Assembly: GCA_002842205.1 (NCBI GenBank)
Contig: PHCI01000001.1
Coordinates: 248,001 to 312,000 of the forward strand
Direction of reading: 5' to 3'
Origin: Betaproteobacteria bacterium HGW-Betaproteobacteria-3
Lineage (GTDB): Bacteria; Pseudomonadota; Gammaproteobacteria; Burkholderiales; Burkholderiaceae_C
Length of the DNA stretch: 64,000 bases
In this document: piece after piece, positions 28,116-37,794 of the stretch
Position numbering within the stretch: the stretch's first letter is position 1
Layout: each line of letters starts with the position of its first letter
Program-made: the position numbers and the translations under genes
The notes under the pieces: generated by a model
The model's input: the letters and a program-made list of their open reading frames with translations, nothing else
Databases searched by the model: none
Told to the model about the DNA's origin: nothing

Positions 28116-29399
28116 TCAACCCAGGGGCTGTTCGCAGCGCAACTGGTCTTCGATCGTCTCGCGGCGGCGGATCAAGGTGGTGCGGTCGCCGTCGACCAGC
28201 ACTTCGGCCGCGCGGCCCCGCGTGTTGTAGTTGCTGGCCATGCTCATGCAATAGGCCCCGGCCGACAGCACGGCCAGCCGGTCGCCCGGCTGCACCGCCA
28301 AGTCGCGGTCATGGCCGATCCAGTCGCCGCTTTCGCACACCGGGCCCACCACTTCATAAGGGCTGACCGGTGCGTTTGCGCGCGGCTGCACGGGCACGAT
28401 GGCGTGAAACGCCTGGTACATCGCCGGGCGGGGCAGGTCGTTCATGGCGGCGTCGACGATGCAGAAGTTCTTTTGCTCGCCGGGCTTGAGGTAGAGCACC
28501 TCGGTCACGCACAGGCCCGCATTGCCCACCAGGGAGCGGCCGGGTTCGATCATCAGCTTGCGCTGGCCAAAGCCGCGCGCGTCGAGCCGGGCCAGCAACC
28601 GGGCCCACAGGCCGTCGGCGGGCGGTGGGGTGTCGGTGCGCTGGTATTCAATGCCCAGCCCACCGCCAAAGTCGATGTGCTCCAGCGCGATGCCCGCGGC
28701 CTCCACGGCTTCGACCAGGTCGAGCACGCGTTCCATGGCGTCCAGGTAGGGCGCCTCCTGCGTGATTTGCGAGCCAATGTGGCAGTCGATGCCGATCACC
28801 CGCAGCCCCGGCAGCGCGGCCGCGCGTTGGTAGGTGGCCAGCGTGCGCTCGTGCGCCACGCCGAACTTGTTGCCCTTGAGGCCGGTCGAAATGTAGGGGT
28901 GCGTTTGCGGGTCCACGTTGGGGTTGACGCGGATGCTCACTGGCGCGCGCAAGCCCATCGCGGTGGCGACGCCGCTCAGCACCTCCAGTTCGGCCTCGCT
29001 CTCGACGTTGAAGCAGCCGATGCCCGCCTGCAGCGCCTGACGCATCTCCGCGGCGGTTTTGCCCACGCCGGAGAAGATCACTCGGGCCGGTTCGCCGCCC
29101 GCCGCGATCACGCGTTGCAGTTCGCCGCCGGAGACGATATCGAACCCGCAGCCAGCCCGGGCGAACAGTTGCAGCACCGCCAGCGAGGAGTTGGCTTTCA
29201 TGGCGTAGCAGATCTGCGCGTTGCGGCCTGCAAAACCACGCTGGTAGGCCGCCAGTGCGGCCAGCATGGAGGCTTTGGAATACACAAACAGCGGCGTGCC
29301 GAATTCGTTGGCAAGCTGGGCGAGGCGCACGCCTTCGACGCGCAGGGCGCCGTCGTGGTAAGCGATGAACGGGTGGCCGGGAAGCGTGGGAGCGGTCAT
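28116..29399 (-). CDS. lysA: Diaminopimelate decarboxylase
   Basis: PLP-dependent last step of lysine biosynthesis, converting meso-diaminopimelate to lysine. 427 residues. The PLP lysine is Lys68 in CYAMKANSS; GCGFDIVSGGEL, HIGSQIT and EPGRSLVGNAG are family motifs. Start 29399 gives the family N-terminus and overlaps the lptM stop (ATGA). The operon lptM-lysA, divergent from cyaY, is conserved in beta- and gammaproteobacteria. Confidence 0.96.
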   Translation of the reverse strand: MTAPTLPGHPFIAYHDGALRVEGVRLAQLANEFGTPLFVYSKASMLAALAAYQRGFAGRNAQICYAMKANSSLAVLQLFARAGCGFDIVSGGELQRVIAAGGEPARVIFSGVGKTAAEMRQALQAGIGCFNVESEAELEVLSGVATAMGLRAPVSIRVNPNVDPQTHPYISTGLKGNKFGVAHERTLATYQRAAALPGLRVIGIDCHIGSQITQEAPYLDAMERVLDLVEAVEAAGIALEHIDFGGGLGIEYQRTDTPPPADGLWARLLARLDARGFGQRKLMIEPGRSLVGNAGLCVTEVLYLKPGEQKNFCIVDAAMNDLPRPAMYQAFHAIVPVQPRANAPVSPYEVVGPVCESGDWIGHDRDLAVQPGDRLAVLSAGAYCMSMASNYNTRGRAAEVLVDGDRTTLIRRRETIEDQLRCEQPLG

Positions 29400-29614
29400 G
29401 GACGGGTGGCGCTGGCCGGCGGCGCAGGGCGGGTGGCCGACGGGATATCGATGGGCGAGAGGATTTCGGGCAGTGTGGCGCGACGGGCCGCCGCCGGTTC
29501 CTTGGGCAGGAACAGCGGGCCTTTCTGGCCACAACCGGCAAGCACGGCCACCAGAGTCACCGCGCCAGCGGCAAGGACAAGGCGGCTGACTAGAATTCGG
29601 ACGGATAGCGACAT
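29396..29614 (-). CDS. lptM: Small lipoprotein LptM (LppL)
   Basis: 72-residue outer-membrane lipoprotein. The signal peptide ends in a lipobox (LAGC) and is followed at once by [10 protein letters not shown], the diagnostic motif of the LptM/LppL family, which in E. coli assists maturation of the LptDE lipopolysaccharide translocon. A TACAAT box at 29621-29626 lies seven bases upstream of its ATG, predicting a leaderless message. Its stop overlaps the lysA start. Confidence 0.9.
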   Translation of the reverse strand: MSLSVRILVSRLVLAAGAVTLVAVLAGCGQKGPLFLPKEPAAARRATLPEILSPIDIPSATRPAPPASATRP

Positions 29615-29626
29615 GATGGAATTGTA

Positions 29627-29959
29627 ATGACCGACCTTGAATTTCTGGACCGGGCCGAGCGCGCACTGGCGGACATCGAAGCCAGTGTCGACCGGATCAA
29701 CGACGCCACCGACGCCGACATCGACAGTCAGCGCGTGGGCGGCATGGTCACCCTCACGTTCCACAACGGCAGCCAGATCATCGTGAACCTGCAAAAGCCG
29801 CTGCATGAAATCTGGCTGGCGGCCCGATCGGGCGGCTACCACTTCAAGTTTGACGGACAGCAGTGGACAGACACCAAGGGTCAGGGCGAGCTGTTTGCCC
29901 GCCTGTCGAGCGACGCGGTGGCGCAGTCGGGGCGGCCGCTGGCGTTCGTGCCGGCGTGA
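29627..29959 (+). CDS. cyaY: Iron donor/frataxin protein CyaY
   Basis: Cytosolic frataxin homolog of 110 residues that binds iron and modulates iron-sulfur cluster assembly. The N-terminal acidic helix ([20 protein letters not shown]) and the beta-sheet core ([30 protein letters not shown]) are typical. It is divergent from lptM, with only 12 bases between the two start codons. A TAGAAT box at 29590-29595 is a plausible -10, placing its promoter inside lptM. Confidence 0.95.
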   Translation: MTDLEFLDRAERALADIEASVDRINDATDADIDSQRVGGMVTLTFHNGSQIIVNLQKPLHEIWLAARSGGYHFKFDGQQWTDTKGQGELFARLSSDAVAQSGRPLAFVPA

Positions 29960-30005
29960 GCAGACGGCGTTGGGGCGCTTCAGTCCCCCGCTGCTGGCCT
30001 TGTTT

Positions 30006-30036
30006 CAGGCGCGGTGTGCGCCTGGACCTAGTTTTT
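30006..30036 (+). terminator. Probable terminator of cyaY
   Basis: Perfect hairpin CAGGCGC-GGTGT-GCGCCTG at 30006-30024, with a GTTTTT tract nine bases later. It overlaps the 3' end of the convergent mrcA gene. Confidence 0.55.
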
Positions 30037-32442
30037 GAAGATGTCGAGAATGCGGTTTCGCTCGTCAGACGGCGGGCCATTGGGCAGGGTGCCCGGGTGC
30101 GGCGTCACTTCGCCGACCGGGGCTAGCGTGGACTCGATCCCGAGGGTGCTGATGCCGCCGCCGCGCGCGAATTCGTCGTAGTACCACTCGCCTCCGACAT
30201 TCACCACGCCCGGCGGCACGGAAGGCTCGGCCTGCGGCACTTTGGCCAGTGCCGACTGCATGAACGTGATCCAGATGGGCAGGCTGAGTCCGCCACCGGT
30301 TTCGCGCTCGCCCAGCTTCTTGGGCGTGTCATAGCCCATCCAGACGATGGCGGCCAGGGTTGGCTGATACCCCGCAAACCAGGCGTCCATGGAGTCATTG
30401 GTGGTGCCGGTTTTGCCGTAAATGTCGGTGCGCCGCAGCGTGGCGCGGGCCCTGGCGGCGGTGCCGGAGGTGGTGACCTCGCCGAGCAGGCTGGTCATGA
30501 CAAAGGCATTGCGGGCATCAATCACGCGCGCGTTCTCGTCCAGTGGCGAGGGCGTTGTTTCGACCAGGCTGCGGCCCTTGTAGTCGGTGATGCGCGCGAT
30601 CAGGTAGGGGTTGACGCGGTAGCCGCCGTTGGCAAAGACCGAATAGGCCGTGGCCATTTGCAAAGGCGTGACAGAACCTGCGCCCAGCGCCATGGTGAGG
30701 TAGGCGGGGTGTTTCTCGGCGTCAAACCCGAAACGGGTGACCCAATCCTGGGCGTACTGTGCGCCGACAGACTGCAGGATGCGGATGGAGATCATGTTCT
30801 TGGACTTGGCCAAGCCGCGGCGCAATGACATCGGGCCGTCAAAGGTGCCGTCGTAATTCTTGGGTTCCCACGGCTGGCTGCCGGTCACGCCCGCGTCAAA
30901 AAACAAGGGGGCGTCGTTGATCACGGTGGCGGGGGTGAAGCCTTTTTCCAGCGCCGCCGAATAAATGAACGGCTTGAAGCTGGACCCGGGCTGGCGCCAG
31001 GCCTGCGTGACGTGGTTGAACTTGTTCTTGCCGAAATCAAAGCCCCCGACCAGCGCCTGAATGGCGCCAGTGCGCGGATCGAGCGCGACAAATGCGCCCT
31101 CAACCTCGGGCAGCTGGGTGATTTCCCAGGTGTTTTTGGGGGTTCGCACCACGCGAATGATCGCGCCGCGGCGGATCTTGATGTTGGGCGGCGCCTTGTC
31201 AGACAGGCCGGATTGGGCCGGTCGCAGGCCCTCGCCCACGATGTCGAAGGCGTCGCCATTCTGGCGAATGGCGGTGATCTTGCGGGGGTTGGCGTCGAGC
31301 ACCACGGCCGACATCACCTCGTCATTGTCGGGGTGGTCCATCAGGGCGTCGTCAATGGCGTCGTCCAGCTCCTTGGGGTCGGCGGGGAGGGTGACAAATT
31401 TCTCGGGGCCACGGTAAATTTGCCGCCGCTCGAAGTCCATGATGCCTTTGCGCAGCGCGCGATAGGCGACGTTCTGATCTTCCGCCTTGATGGTGGTGTA
31501 GACGCTGAGGCCGCGGGTGTAGACGTCATCGCCATACTGGGCATACATCAGCTGGCGCACCGTTTCCGCAATGTATTCACCGTGAACACGGGTGTCGTTC
31601 GATCCGTTTTTGATCCGGAGTTCTTCTTTTTGCGCAGTCAGGGCCTGGGCTTCGGTGATGAAGCCGTTGTCCAGCATCCGGTCAATGATGTAGAGCTGGC
31701 GCGAGCGCGCACGCTTGGGGTTGCTGATGGGGTTGTAGGCTGAAGGCGCCTTGGGCAAGCCGGCCAGCATGGCCGCCTCGGCCACCGTCACATCCTTCAG
31801 CGGCTTGCCGAAATAGGCTTCTGAGGCCGCTGCAAAGCCGTAGGCCCGGTTGCCCAGAAAGATCTGGTTCATGTAGATCTCGAGGATCTGGTCCTTGGTG
31901 AGCAGGTGTTCCAGCTTGAAGGTCAGCAGGATTTCATAGATCTTGCGCGTGTAGCTTTTCTCGGCCGACAGATAGACATTGCGCGCCACCTGCATGGTGA
32001 TGGTGGACGCCCCCTGGCTTTTGGCGCGCCCCACGTTGGCCAGCCCGGCACGCACGACACCCAGGTAATCCACCCCGCCATGCGAGTAAAAGCGCGCGTC
32101 TTCAATGGCAAGCACGGCGTTCTTCATGATCTGTGGAATCTCGCCGATGGGGGTGAGCGTGCGCCGCTCCTCGCCAAACTCGCCCAGCAGTTCGCCCTCG
32201 GCGGCATACACCCGCATTGGCAGTTTGGGGCGGTAGTCCGACAAGGCGGAGATGTCGGGCAGGTTCGGGTAGGCCACCGCCAGCGCGATGCCGATCACGA
32301 TCAGCAGGCTTGAGCCTGCGGCAAAGGCCAGCCCCAGCGACCACGCCAGGATGCGAAGGATCAGTCTGCCGATGCCGCCTTGCTGGCGCGCAGCGGTGGG
32401 TGAGGGGGTATCGGCTTCGTTCGATGGGGGGCGTTTGGGCAT
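30028..32442 (-). CDS. mrcA: Penicillin-binding protein 1A (bifunctional peptidoglycan synthase)
   Basis: Inner-membrane class A PBP of 804 residues with glycosyltransferase and transpeptidase activity. A membrane anchor is at about 28-58. The glycosyltransferase catalytic Glu114 is in IEDARFYSHGG, with the QGASTITMQVARN motif after it. The transpeptidase SxxK is in SSFKPF (around residue 490) and KTG in GKTGTTNDSMDAW. A perfect TATAAT -10 box lies at 32469-32474 on the minus strand. Divergent from pilM, the standard beta/gammaproteobacterial arrangement. Confidence 0.96.
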   Translation of the reverse strand: MPKRPPSNEADTPSPTAARQQGGIGRLILRILAWSLGLAFAAGSSLLIVIGIALAVAYPNLPDISALSDYRPKLPMRVYAAEGELLGEFGEERRTLTPIGEIPQIMKNAVLAIEDARFYSHGGVDYLGVVRAGLANVGRAKSQGASTITMQVARNVYLSAEKSYTRKIYEILLTFKLEHLLTKDQILEIYMNQIFLGNRAYGFAAASEAYFGKPLKDVTVAEAAMLAGLPKAPSAYNPISNPKRARSRQLYIIDRMLDNGFITEAQALTAQKEELRIKNGSNDTRVHGEYIAETVRQLMYAQYGDDVYTRGLSVYTTIKAEDQNVAYRALRKGIMDFERRQIYRGPEKFVTLPADPKELDDAIDDALMDHPDNDEVMSAVVLDANPRKITAIRQNGDAFDIVGEGLRPAQSGLSDKAPPNIKIRRGAIIRVVRTPKNTWEITQLPEVEGAFVALDPRTGAIQALVGGFDFGKNKFNHVTQAWRQPGSSFKPFIYSAALEKGFTPATVINDAPLFFDAGVTGSQPWEPKNYDGTFDGPMSLRRGLAKSKNMISIRILQSVGAQYAQDWVTRFGFDAEKHPAYLTMALGAGSVTPLQMATAYSVFANGGYRVNPYLIARITDYKGRSLVETTPSPLDENARVIDARNAFVMTSLLGEVTTSGTAARARATLRRTDIYGKTGTTNDSMDAWFAGYQPTLAAIVWMGYDTPKKLGERETGGGLSLPIWITFMQSALAKVPQAEPSVPPGVVNVGGEWYYDEFARGGGISTLGIESTLAPVGEVTPHPGTLPNGPPSDERNRILDIFKN

Positions 32443-32468
32443 AAAGATCCATGCAAGGTCGCGCCACC

Positions 32469-32474
32469 ATTATA
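32469..32474 (-). promoter_or_regulatory. -10 box of mrcA
   Basis: TATAAT on the minus strand, about 27 bases before the mrcA start. No equally good -35 box is visible at 17 bases. Confidence 0.55.
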
Positions 32475-32712
32475 AAAACCAACCGCACCCCCCAGTGTTA
32501 CAGATGGACCGGCAGGGTTCGCCACGTCATGCCCGAGACGGGTGGATGCGCTGCAGCATCGGGACGTGGCCATGCTGCACCGTCGGATTTTGACAACGTT
32601 TGAACAGTGCCAAATCAGGAAAAGTCTTTGTTGGACAAGGGGCTTACTGATAGCATTCAAGTGAATTCTTAAGTTGCCACGACCGAGGAATGGTCGTTTT
32701 CAGGGGACTGTC

Positions 32713-33792
32713 TTGATCTCTTTGGGGTCGTTGTTCAACCGTCAGCCTGCTCCGTTACTGGGGCTGGATATCAGTTCGTCAAGCGTCAAGCTGGTGGAGT
32801 TGGGCCGCGACCGGGCGGGCAATCTCGTCCTTGAGCGCTGCGCCATGGAGCCGCTGGAGCGCGGGTGGGTTACCGACGGCAATGTGGAAAAGTTCGACGA
32901 AGTGGCCGAGGCCGTGCGCCGGGTGGTCAAGAAGAGCGGCACACGGGCCAAAAACGTGGCCCTGGCGTTGCCACCATCGGCTGTGATCACCAAAAAGATC
33001 ATCCTGCCCGGCGGCATGTCGGAGCAGGAGCTTGAAATCCAGGTTGAATCCGAAGCCAACCAGTACATCCCGTTTTCGCTGGACGAAGTGAGCCTTGACT
33101 TCTGTGTGGTCGGGCCCAGCCCGACCTCGGCTGGCGACGTGGAGGTGCTGATCGCCGCGTCGCGCAAGGAAAAGATCCAGGACCGCCAGGGCCTGGCCGA
33201 AGCCGCCGGACTCAAGCCCGTGATCATCGACGTGGAATCCTATGCCTCGCGCCTGGCCACCAGCCGGCTGATTTCGGGGCTTCCGAACCAGGGCGTGGAC
33301 ACCATGGTCGCGCTCTTTGAAGTGGGCGCGTTCACCACCAGCATGCAGGTCATCCGCAACGAGGAAGTGCTGTACGACCGTGATCAGGCCTTTGGGGGCG
33401 CGCAACTGACCCAGCTGATCGTCCGGCAGTACGGCTTTTCACCCGAAGAGGCCGAGTCCAAAAAACGCAGCGGGGAACTGCCCGAAGACTACGCAAGCGG
33501 CGTGCTGGAACCCTTCGTGGACAGCATGGCGCAGGAAGTTGGCCGGGCGCTTCAGTTCTTCTTTACCAGCACGCCCTACAACCGGGTGGACTACGTCATG
33601 CTGGCCGGGGGATCGGCCGCGCTTCCCGGGTTGACGGAGGCGGTGACGCAACACACGTCCTTTGCCTGCAACCTCGTCAACCCGTTTGAGGGAATGGAGT
33701 GGAGCGATACCGTCAGAGACCGCAAGGTACGGCGAGAGGCACCTTCGTACCTCACGTCCTGCGGTTTGGCGATGCGGAGGTTTCTCCAGTGA
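32713..33792 (+). CDS. pilM: Type IV pilus assembly ATPase-like protein PilM
   Basis: Cytoplasmic actin-like protein of the pilus alignment complex, which binds the N-terminus of PilN. 359 residues from TTG 32713, chosen because it gives the family N-terminus (ISLGSLFNRQPAPLLGLDISSSSVKLVEL is read in consecutive parts) and has AGGGGA upstream. There is no ATG nearer than the body of the protein. FtsA-like nucleotide-binding segments are LGLDISSSSVKLVE and YVMLAGGSAALPGL. First gene of pilMNOPQ. Confidence 0.94.
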   Translation: MISLGSLFNRQPAPLLGLDISSSSVKLVELGRDRAGNLVLERCAMEPLERGWVTDGNVEKFDEVAEAVRRVVKKSGTRAKNVALALPPSAVITKKIILPGGMSEQELEIQVESEANQYIPFSLDEVSLDFCVVGPSPTSAGDVEVLIAASRKEKIQDRQGLAEAAGLKPVIIDVESYASRLATSRLISGLPNQGVDTMVALFEVGAFTTSMQVIRNEEVLYDRDQAFGGAQLTQLIVRQYGFSPEEAESKKRSGELPEDYASGVLEPFVDSMAQEVGRALQFFFTSTPYNRVDYVMLAGGSAALPGLTEAVTQHTSFACNLVNPFEGMEWSDTVRDRKVRREAPSYLTSCGLAMRRFLQ

Positions 33793-34415
33793 TCCTGATC
33801 AACCTGATGCCGCACCGGGAGGCGGCCCGCAAACGCAGACGCGAGAACTTTTACACCACGCTGGGGGCTGCGGCGATGATCGGCGGCGTAGCGGCCGGGG
33901 TCATTTATCTGTGGTACCAGACGCAACTCTCCAGCCAGCACGGGAAAAACTCGTTCCTGCAGGCTGAAAACAAACGGCTGGACAACCAGATCAAGGACAT
34001 CGCCACCCTGCAGGCCGAGATTGCCTCCCTGCGATCGCGGCAGGAGGCGGTAGAAAACCTCCAGTCGGATCGTAATTTGCCGGTGCATCTGCTCAATGAG
34101 CTGGTCAGGCAAGTGCCCGAAGGGATCTACATCACCTCGATGCAGCAGGACAACCGCAATGTCACGCTCAAGGGCGTGGCCCAGTCCAACGAGCGTGTTT
34201 CCGAGCTCTTGCGCAATTTGGGCAACAACAGCCCCTGGCTGACCAAGCCGGAACTGATCGAAATCGTGGCCAGCAACGTGGCCTTGAGTCAACGTGAGCA
34301 GCGACGGGTCGCCAACTTCACCATGCGGGTGGCGCTGACCCGACCCACGGATGCGGCTTCGGCGGCGGCGGGTGGCACACCGGCTGCGGCGGCTTCAGGC
34401 GTGGCCAAGAAGTGA
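33789..34415 (+). CDS. pilN: Type IV pilus assembly protein PilN
   Basis: Inner-membrane alignment protein of 208 residues. The N-terminal ILINLMPHREAARKRRR is the conserved PilM-binding segment, followed by one membrane helix (about 24-43), a coiled coil (about 55-95) and a periplasmic ferredoxin-like domain. It begins with GTG overlapping the pilM stop (GTGA), indicating translational coupling. Confidence 0.94.
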   Translation: MILINLMPHREAARKRRRENFYTTLGAAAMIGGVAAGVIYLWYQTQLSSQHGKNSFLQAENKRLDNQIKDIATLQAEIASLRSRQEAVENLQSDRNLPVHLLNELVRQVPEGIYITSMQQDNRNVTLKGVAQSNERVSELLRNLGNNSPWLTKPELIEIVASNVALSQREQRRVANFTMRVALTRPTDAASAAAGGTPAAAASGVAKK

Positions 34416-34427
34416 TGGGTTCGAATT

Positions 34428-35102
34428 ATGGCCACTAAAGCACTTTCCAAACCCGATCTCTCCGCGCTGATGGGCAGACTGCAGTCGCAGTTCAGCGGAC
34501 TCAACCCCAATGACCCTTCAACATGGCCGGCGTTGCCCAGGTATCTGCTGTGCCTGGCTGTCACGGCGCTGGTGGTCGCTGTGTTGTGGTTCGTCTGGCT
34601 GACCAATGTGGACGACGAACTGATCGCCGAACGCACCAAGGAAACCCAGTTGCGCGAGGAATACAAAAAGAAGCTCGCGCAAGCGGTCAATCTGGACGCC
34701 CTCCTGAAACAACGTGAGCAGGTTCAGCAATACGTGACCCAGCTTGAAAAACAGTTGCCAAGCAAGGCCGAAATGGACGCCCTGTTGTCCGATATCAACC
34801 AGGCTGGCCTGGGACGCAGTCTGCAATTCGAACTGTTCCGGCCGGGGCAGGTGGCCGTCAAGGAGTATTACGCCGAGTTGCCGATTGCGGTCAAGGTGAC
34901 CGGGCGGTTCCACGATATGGGCTCGTTTGCTTCGGACATTGCCAACCTCTCCCGGATTGTGACCCTGAACAACATGGCGGTGACACCCGGAAAAGACGGC
35001 ATGCTCACCATGGACGCCACTGCCAAGACCTTCCGCTATCTGGATCCCGAAGAGGTTGCGGCACAGCGCAAGGCTGCGGCACCCAAAGGAGCCAAGAAAT
35101 GA
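34428..35102 (+). CDS. pilO: Type IV pilus assembly protein PilO
   Basis: Inner-membrane partner of PilN, 224 residues. One membrane helix (about 38-60) is followed by a periplasmic coiled coil and a PilO ferredoxin-like domain (LFRPGQVAVKEYYAELPI is typical). Its stop overlaps the pilP start. It forms the periplasmic scaffold linking the cytoplasmic motor to the secretin. Confidence 0.94.
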   Translation: MATKALSKPDLSALMGRLQSQFSGLNPNDPSTWPALPRYLLCLAVTALVVAVLWFVWLTNVDDELIAERTKETQLREEYKKKLAQAVNLDALLKQREQVQQYVTQLEKQLPSKAEMDALLSDINQAGLGRSLQFELFRPGQVAVKEYYAELPIAVKVTGRFHDMGSFASDIANLSRIVTLNNMAVTPGKDGMLTMDATAKTFRYLDPEEVAAQRKAAAPKGAKK

Positions 35103-35641
35103 TGAGTTTGCGTCTTTTCACAGCGTGCGCACTGGCGTTGCTGCTGACCGCATGCATCGGCTCGGATCAGGATGACCTGCAGCAATGGATGGCAGACCAG
35201 CGCAACGAAATCCGGCCACGGGTCCAGCCCATCGCTCCACCCAAGCAGTTTTCCCCGCAAACCTACACCCAGGAAACGGCAGTCGATCCGTTCAGCAACC
35301 AGAAGCTCACCATCGCCTTGAAGCGCGACTCCAGTCAGGCCACGTCCAATGCGGCGTTGATCGCGCCAGAGCTGGCACGTCGCCGCGAGGCACTGGAGGC
35401 CTTTCCGCTGGATGCTGTGTCGATGGTCGGGAGCCTGACCAAGGAAGGCAAGCCGGTGGCACTGGTGCGGGTAGACAACCTGCTCTACCAGGTTCGACCC
35501 GGCAATTACCTGGGTCAAAACTATGGGCGCATCACGAAGATCAGCGAGACCGAGGTCGCGCTCCGGGAAATCGTGCAGGACGCTGCTGGCGAATGGATCG
35601 AACGCACTGCAACGTTGCAGCTGCAAGAGAGGGCAAAATGA
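35099..35641 (+). CDS. pilP: Type IV pilus lipoprotein PilP
   Basis: 180-residue inner-membrane lipoprotein. A signal peptide ends in a lipobox (LLTAC, Cys near residue 19), and a C-terminal HR domain (GSLTKEGKPVALVRVDNLLY) contacts PilQ. QFSPQTYTQETAVDPFS is a typical linker segment. Start 35099 overlaps the pilO stop and its stop overlaps the pilQ start. Confidence 0.93.
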   Translation: MMSLRLFTACALALLLTACIGSDQDDLQQWMADQRNEIRPRVQPIAPPKQFSPQTYTQETAVDPFSNQKLTIALKRDSSQATSNAALIAPELARRREALEAFPLDAVSMVGSLTKEGKPVALVRVDNLLYQVRPGNYLGQNYGRITKISETEVALREIVQDAAGEWIERTATLQLQERAK

Positions 35642-37791
35642 AATATGAGAACGTGAGGTCGTGGCACCTGGTGCTGCGTGCGGGGTTGGCCACGGTTGCT
35701 GCACTGGCCGCTTTGACGTCGCACGCCCAGAATGCGATCGAAGCCGTTTCGGGCTCAATGCAAGGGGGCTCTGAAGTCATCCGCATTGATCTCAAGGAGC
35801 CTCTTGCGGCGGTGCCCACGGGTTTCACCATTCAGGTGCCCGCGCGCATTGCGCTTGATTTCCCCGGTGTTTCCAACGCGATTGGACGCTCCAGCGTCGA
35901 CATCAGCCAGGGAAATCTGCGGACGGTCAACGTGATCGAGGCCGGGGGCCGAACCCGCGTCGTGCTGAATCTCAAGCAGGCCGCTGCTTACAGAACCCAG
36001 ATTCAGGGCAAATCCCTGCTCGTGGTGTTGGACCCTGTTGCCGTGGCGGCCCAGCCTGCGGTGTCGCCGCAGGTGTTCGCCGAAAACCGCAACCGCGACT
36101 CTGTTCCGTTGAAGGATCTGGATTTCCGTCGCGGCAATGACAACACCGGGCGCATCATCGTCGATCTGGCCAACAATCAGGTGGGCGTGGACATCCGGCA
36201 GCAGGGCCAGACCCTGGTGGTGGAGTTCATGAAGTCCACGCTGCCAGAAGGTTTGCGCCGACGTCTTGACGTTTCAGATTTTGGCACCCCGGTGAAATCG
36301 GTGACCACATTCCAGACCGGCGACCGCGTGCGCATGGTCATTGAGCCGACGGGCGCCTGGGTGCACAGCGCTTACCAGAGCGACAACCAGTTTGTGGTGG
36401 AGGTGCGCGAGCAGAAGGTAGACCCGAACAAGCTGACCAAGGGTGTAGGTTATTCGGGTGAGAAGCTGTCCCTGAACTTCCAGAACATCGAGGTGCGTTC
36501 GCTGCTGCAGGTGATTGCCGACTTCACCAACTTCAACGTCGTGACGTCGGATACGGTGTCTGGCGCTGTCACGCTGCGCTTGAAAGATGTGCCATGGGAC
36601 CAGGCACTGGACATCATCATGCAGGCCAAGGGCCTGGGCATGCGCAAGAGCGGCAATGTGCTGTGGATCGCCCCCAACGACGAAATCAACGCCAAGGAAA
36701 AAGCCGAACTTGAAGCCAAGGCGGCCATCCAGAACCTGGAGCCGCTGCGCACGCAGGCGTTTCAGCTGAATTACACCAAGGCCGCGGACATTGCGAACCA
36801 GCTGACTTCCAGCGGCACCGGTGGTTCGGGCGGCGGGTCCGGGGGAAGCAGCGCCCGTATTCTCAGTCAACGCGGCAGCGTCATTCCCGAGCCGCGCACC
36901 AACCAGATTTTTGTCTCCGACATTCCGTCCCGGCTGGAGCAGGTGCAGGAGTTGATCTCCAAACTGGACATTGCCGTGCGCCAGGTGCTGATCGAGGCGC
37001 GCATCGTGGAGGCGTCAGACACGTTTGGCAAATCGCTGGGCGTGCGGTTGGGCGGTAGCGACCTTCGCGGCCTTCGGGGTGGGGTGGCAGGGGCTTCGCT
37101 TTCCGGCAACACGCGAGTGGCCTTGGGGGGGACGTTCAATGCCGTGTCATCCACCACCGGCGAGAGCGTGAACACGCTGAACACGGTCAATACCAACTTC
37201 GTGAATTTGCCGGCAATCGGCCAGAACGGGTTTAACGCGGCATCGTTTGCGGTGTCCCTCTTCAATTCTGCGGCCAGCCGGTTTTTGAACCTTGAGATCT
37301 CTGCGTTGGAGGCCGACGGCAAGGGCAAGGTGGTGTCCAGCCCGCGTGTGGTCACGGCAGACCAGACCAAGGCATTGATCGAGCAGGGCACCGAGCTGCC
37401 CTTCCAAGTGGCCACCTCCAGCGGCGCCACGTCCTTGGCGTTCCGCAAGGCCAACCTCAAGCTGGAGGTGACGCCCCAGATCACGCCCGAAGGCAACATC
37501 ATTCTGGACCTGGATGTCAACAAGGACAGTGTGGGCCAAGCGACCGCGAACGGCTTTGCCATCAACACCAAGCACATCAAGACCCAGGTGCTGGTGGAAA
37601 ACGGCGGCACCGTGGTGATTGGCGGCATTTTCGAACTGATTGAAACAGACGACGTGACCAAGGTGCCTTTGCTGGGTGACCTGCCCGTGGTGGGCAACCT
37701 GTTCAAGACACGGTCGCGCACTTCCAACAAGCAGGAGCTGCTGGTGTTCATCACGCCCAAGATGATCAGCGACCGGGCTGTTGCGCGGTGA
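35638..37791 (+). CDS. pilQ: Type IV pilus secretin PilQ
   Basis: Outer-membrane secretin of 717 residues through which the pilus passes. A signal peptide (cleavage near HAQ, about 31) is followed by two AMIN domains, a secretin/TonB short N-terminal domain (about 270-340), an N1 domain with a Gly-Ser-rich loop (TGGSGGGSGGSS, near 397), and the C-terminal secretin barrel ending VFITPKMI. Start 35638 is the ATG overlapping the pilP stop; the longer frame runs over pilP and lacks a signal peptide. Confidence 0.95.
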   Translation: MKYENVRSWHLVLRAGLATVAALAALTSHAQNAIEAVSGSMQGGSEVIRIDLKEPLAAVPTGFTIQVPARIALDFPGVSNAIGRSSVDISQGNLRTVNVIEAGGRTRVVLNLKQAAAYRTQIQGKSLLVVLDPVAVAAQPAVSPQVFAENRNRDSVPLKDLDFRRGNDNTGRIIVDLANNQVGVDIRQQGQTLVVEFMKSTLPEGLRRRLDVSDFGTPVKSVTTFQTGDRVRMVIEPTGAWVHSAYQSDNQFVVEVREQKVDPNKLTKGVGYSGEKLSLNFQNIEVRSLLQVIADFTNFNVVTSDTVSGAVTLRLKDVPWDQALDIIMQAKGLGMRKSGNVLWIAPNDEINAKEKAELEAKAAIQNLEPLRTQAFQLNYTKAADIANQLTSSGTGGSGGGSGGSSARILSQRGSVIPEPRTNQIFVSDIPSRLEQVQELISKLDIAVRQVLIEARIVEASDTFGKSLGVRLGGSDLRGLRGGVAGASLSGNTRVALGGTFNAVSSTTGESVNTLNTVNTNFVNLPAIGQNGFNAASFAVSLFNSAASRFLNLEISALEADGKGKVVSSPRVVTADQTKALIEQGTELPFQVATSSGATSLAFRKANLKLEVTPQITPEGNIILDLDVNKDSVGQATANGFAINTKHIKTQVLVENGGTVVIGGIFELIETDDVTKVPLLGDLPVVGNLFKTRSRTSNKQELLVFITPKMISDRAVAR

Positions 37792-37794
37792 ACG

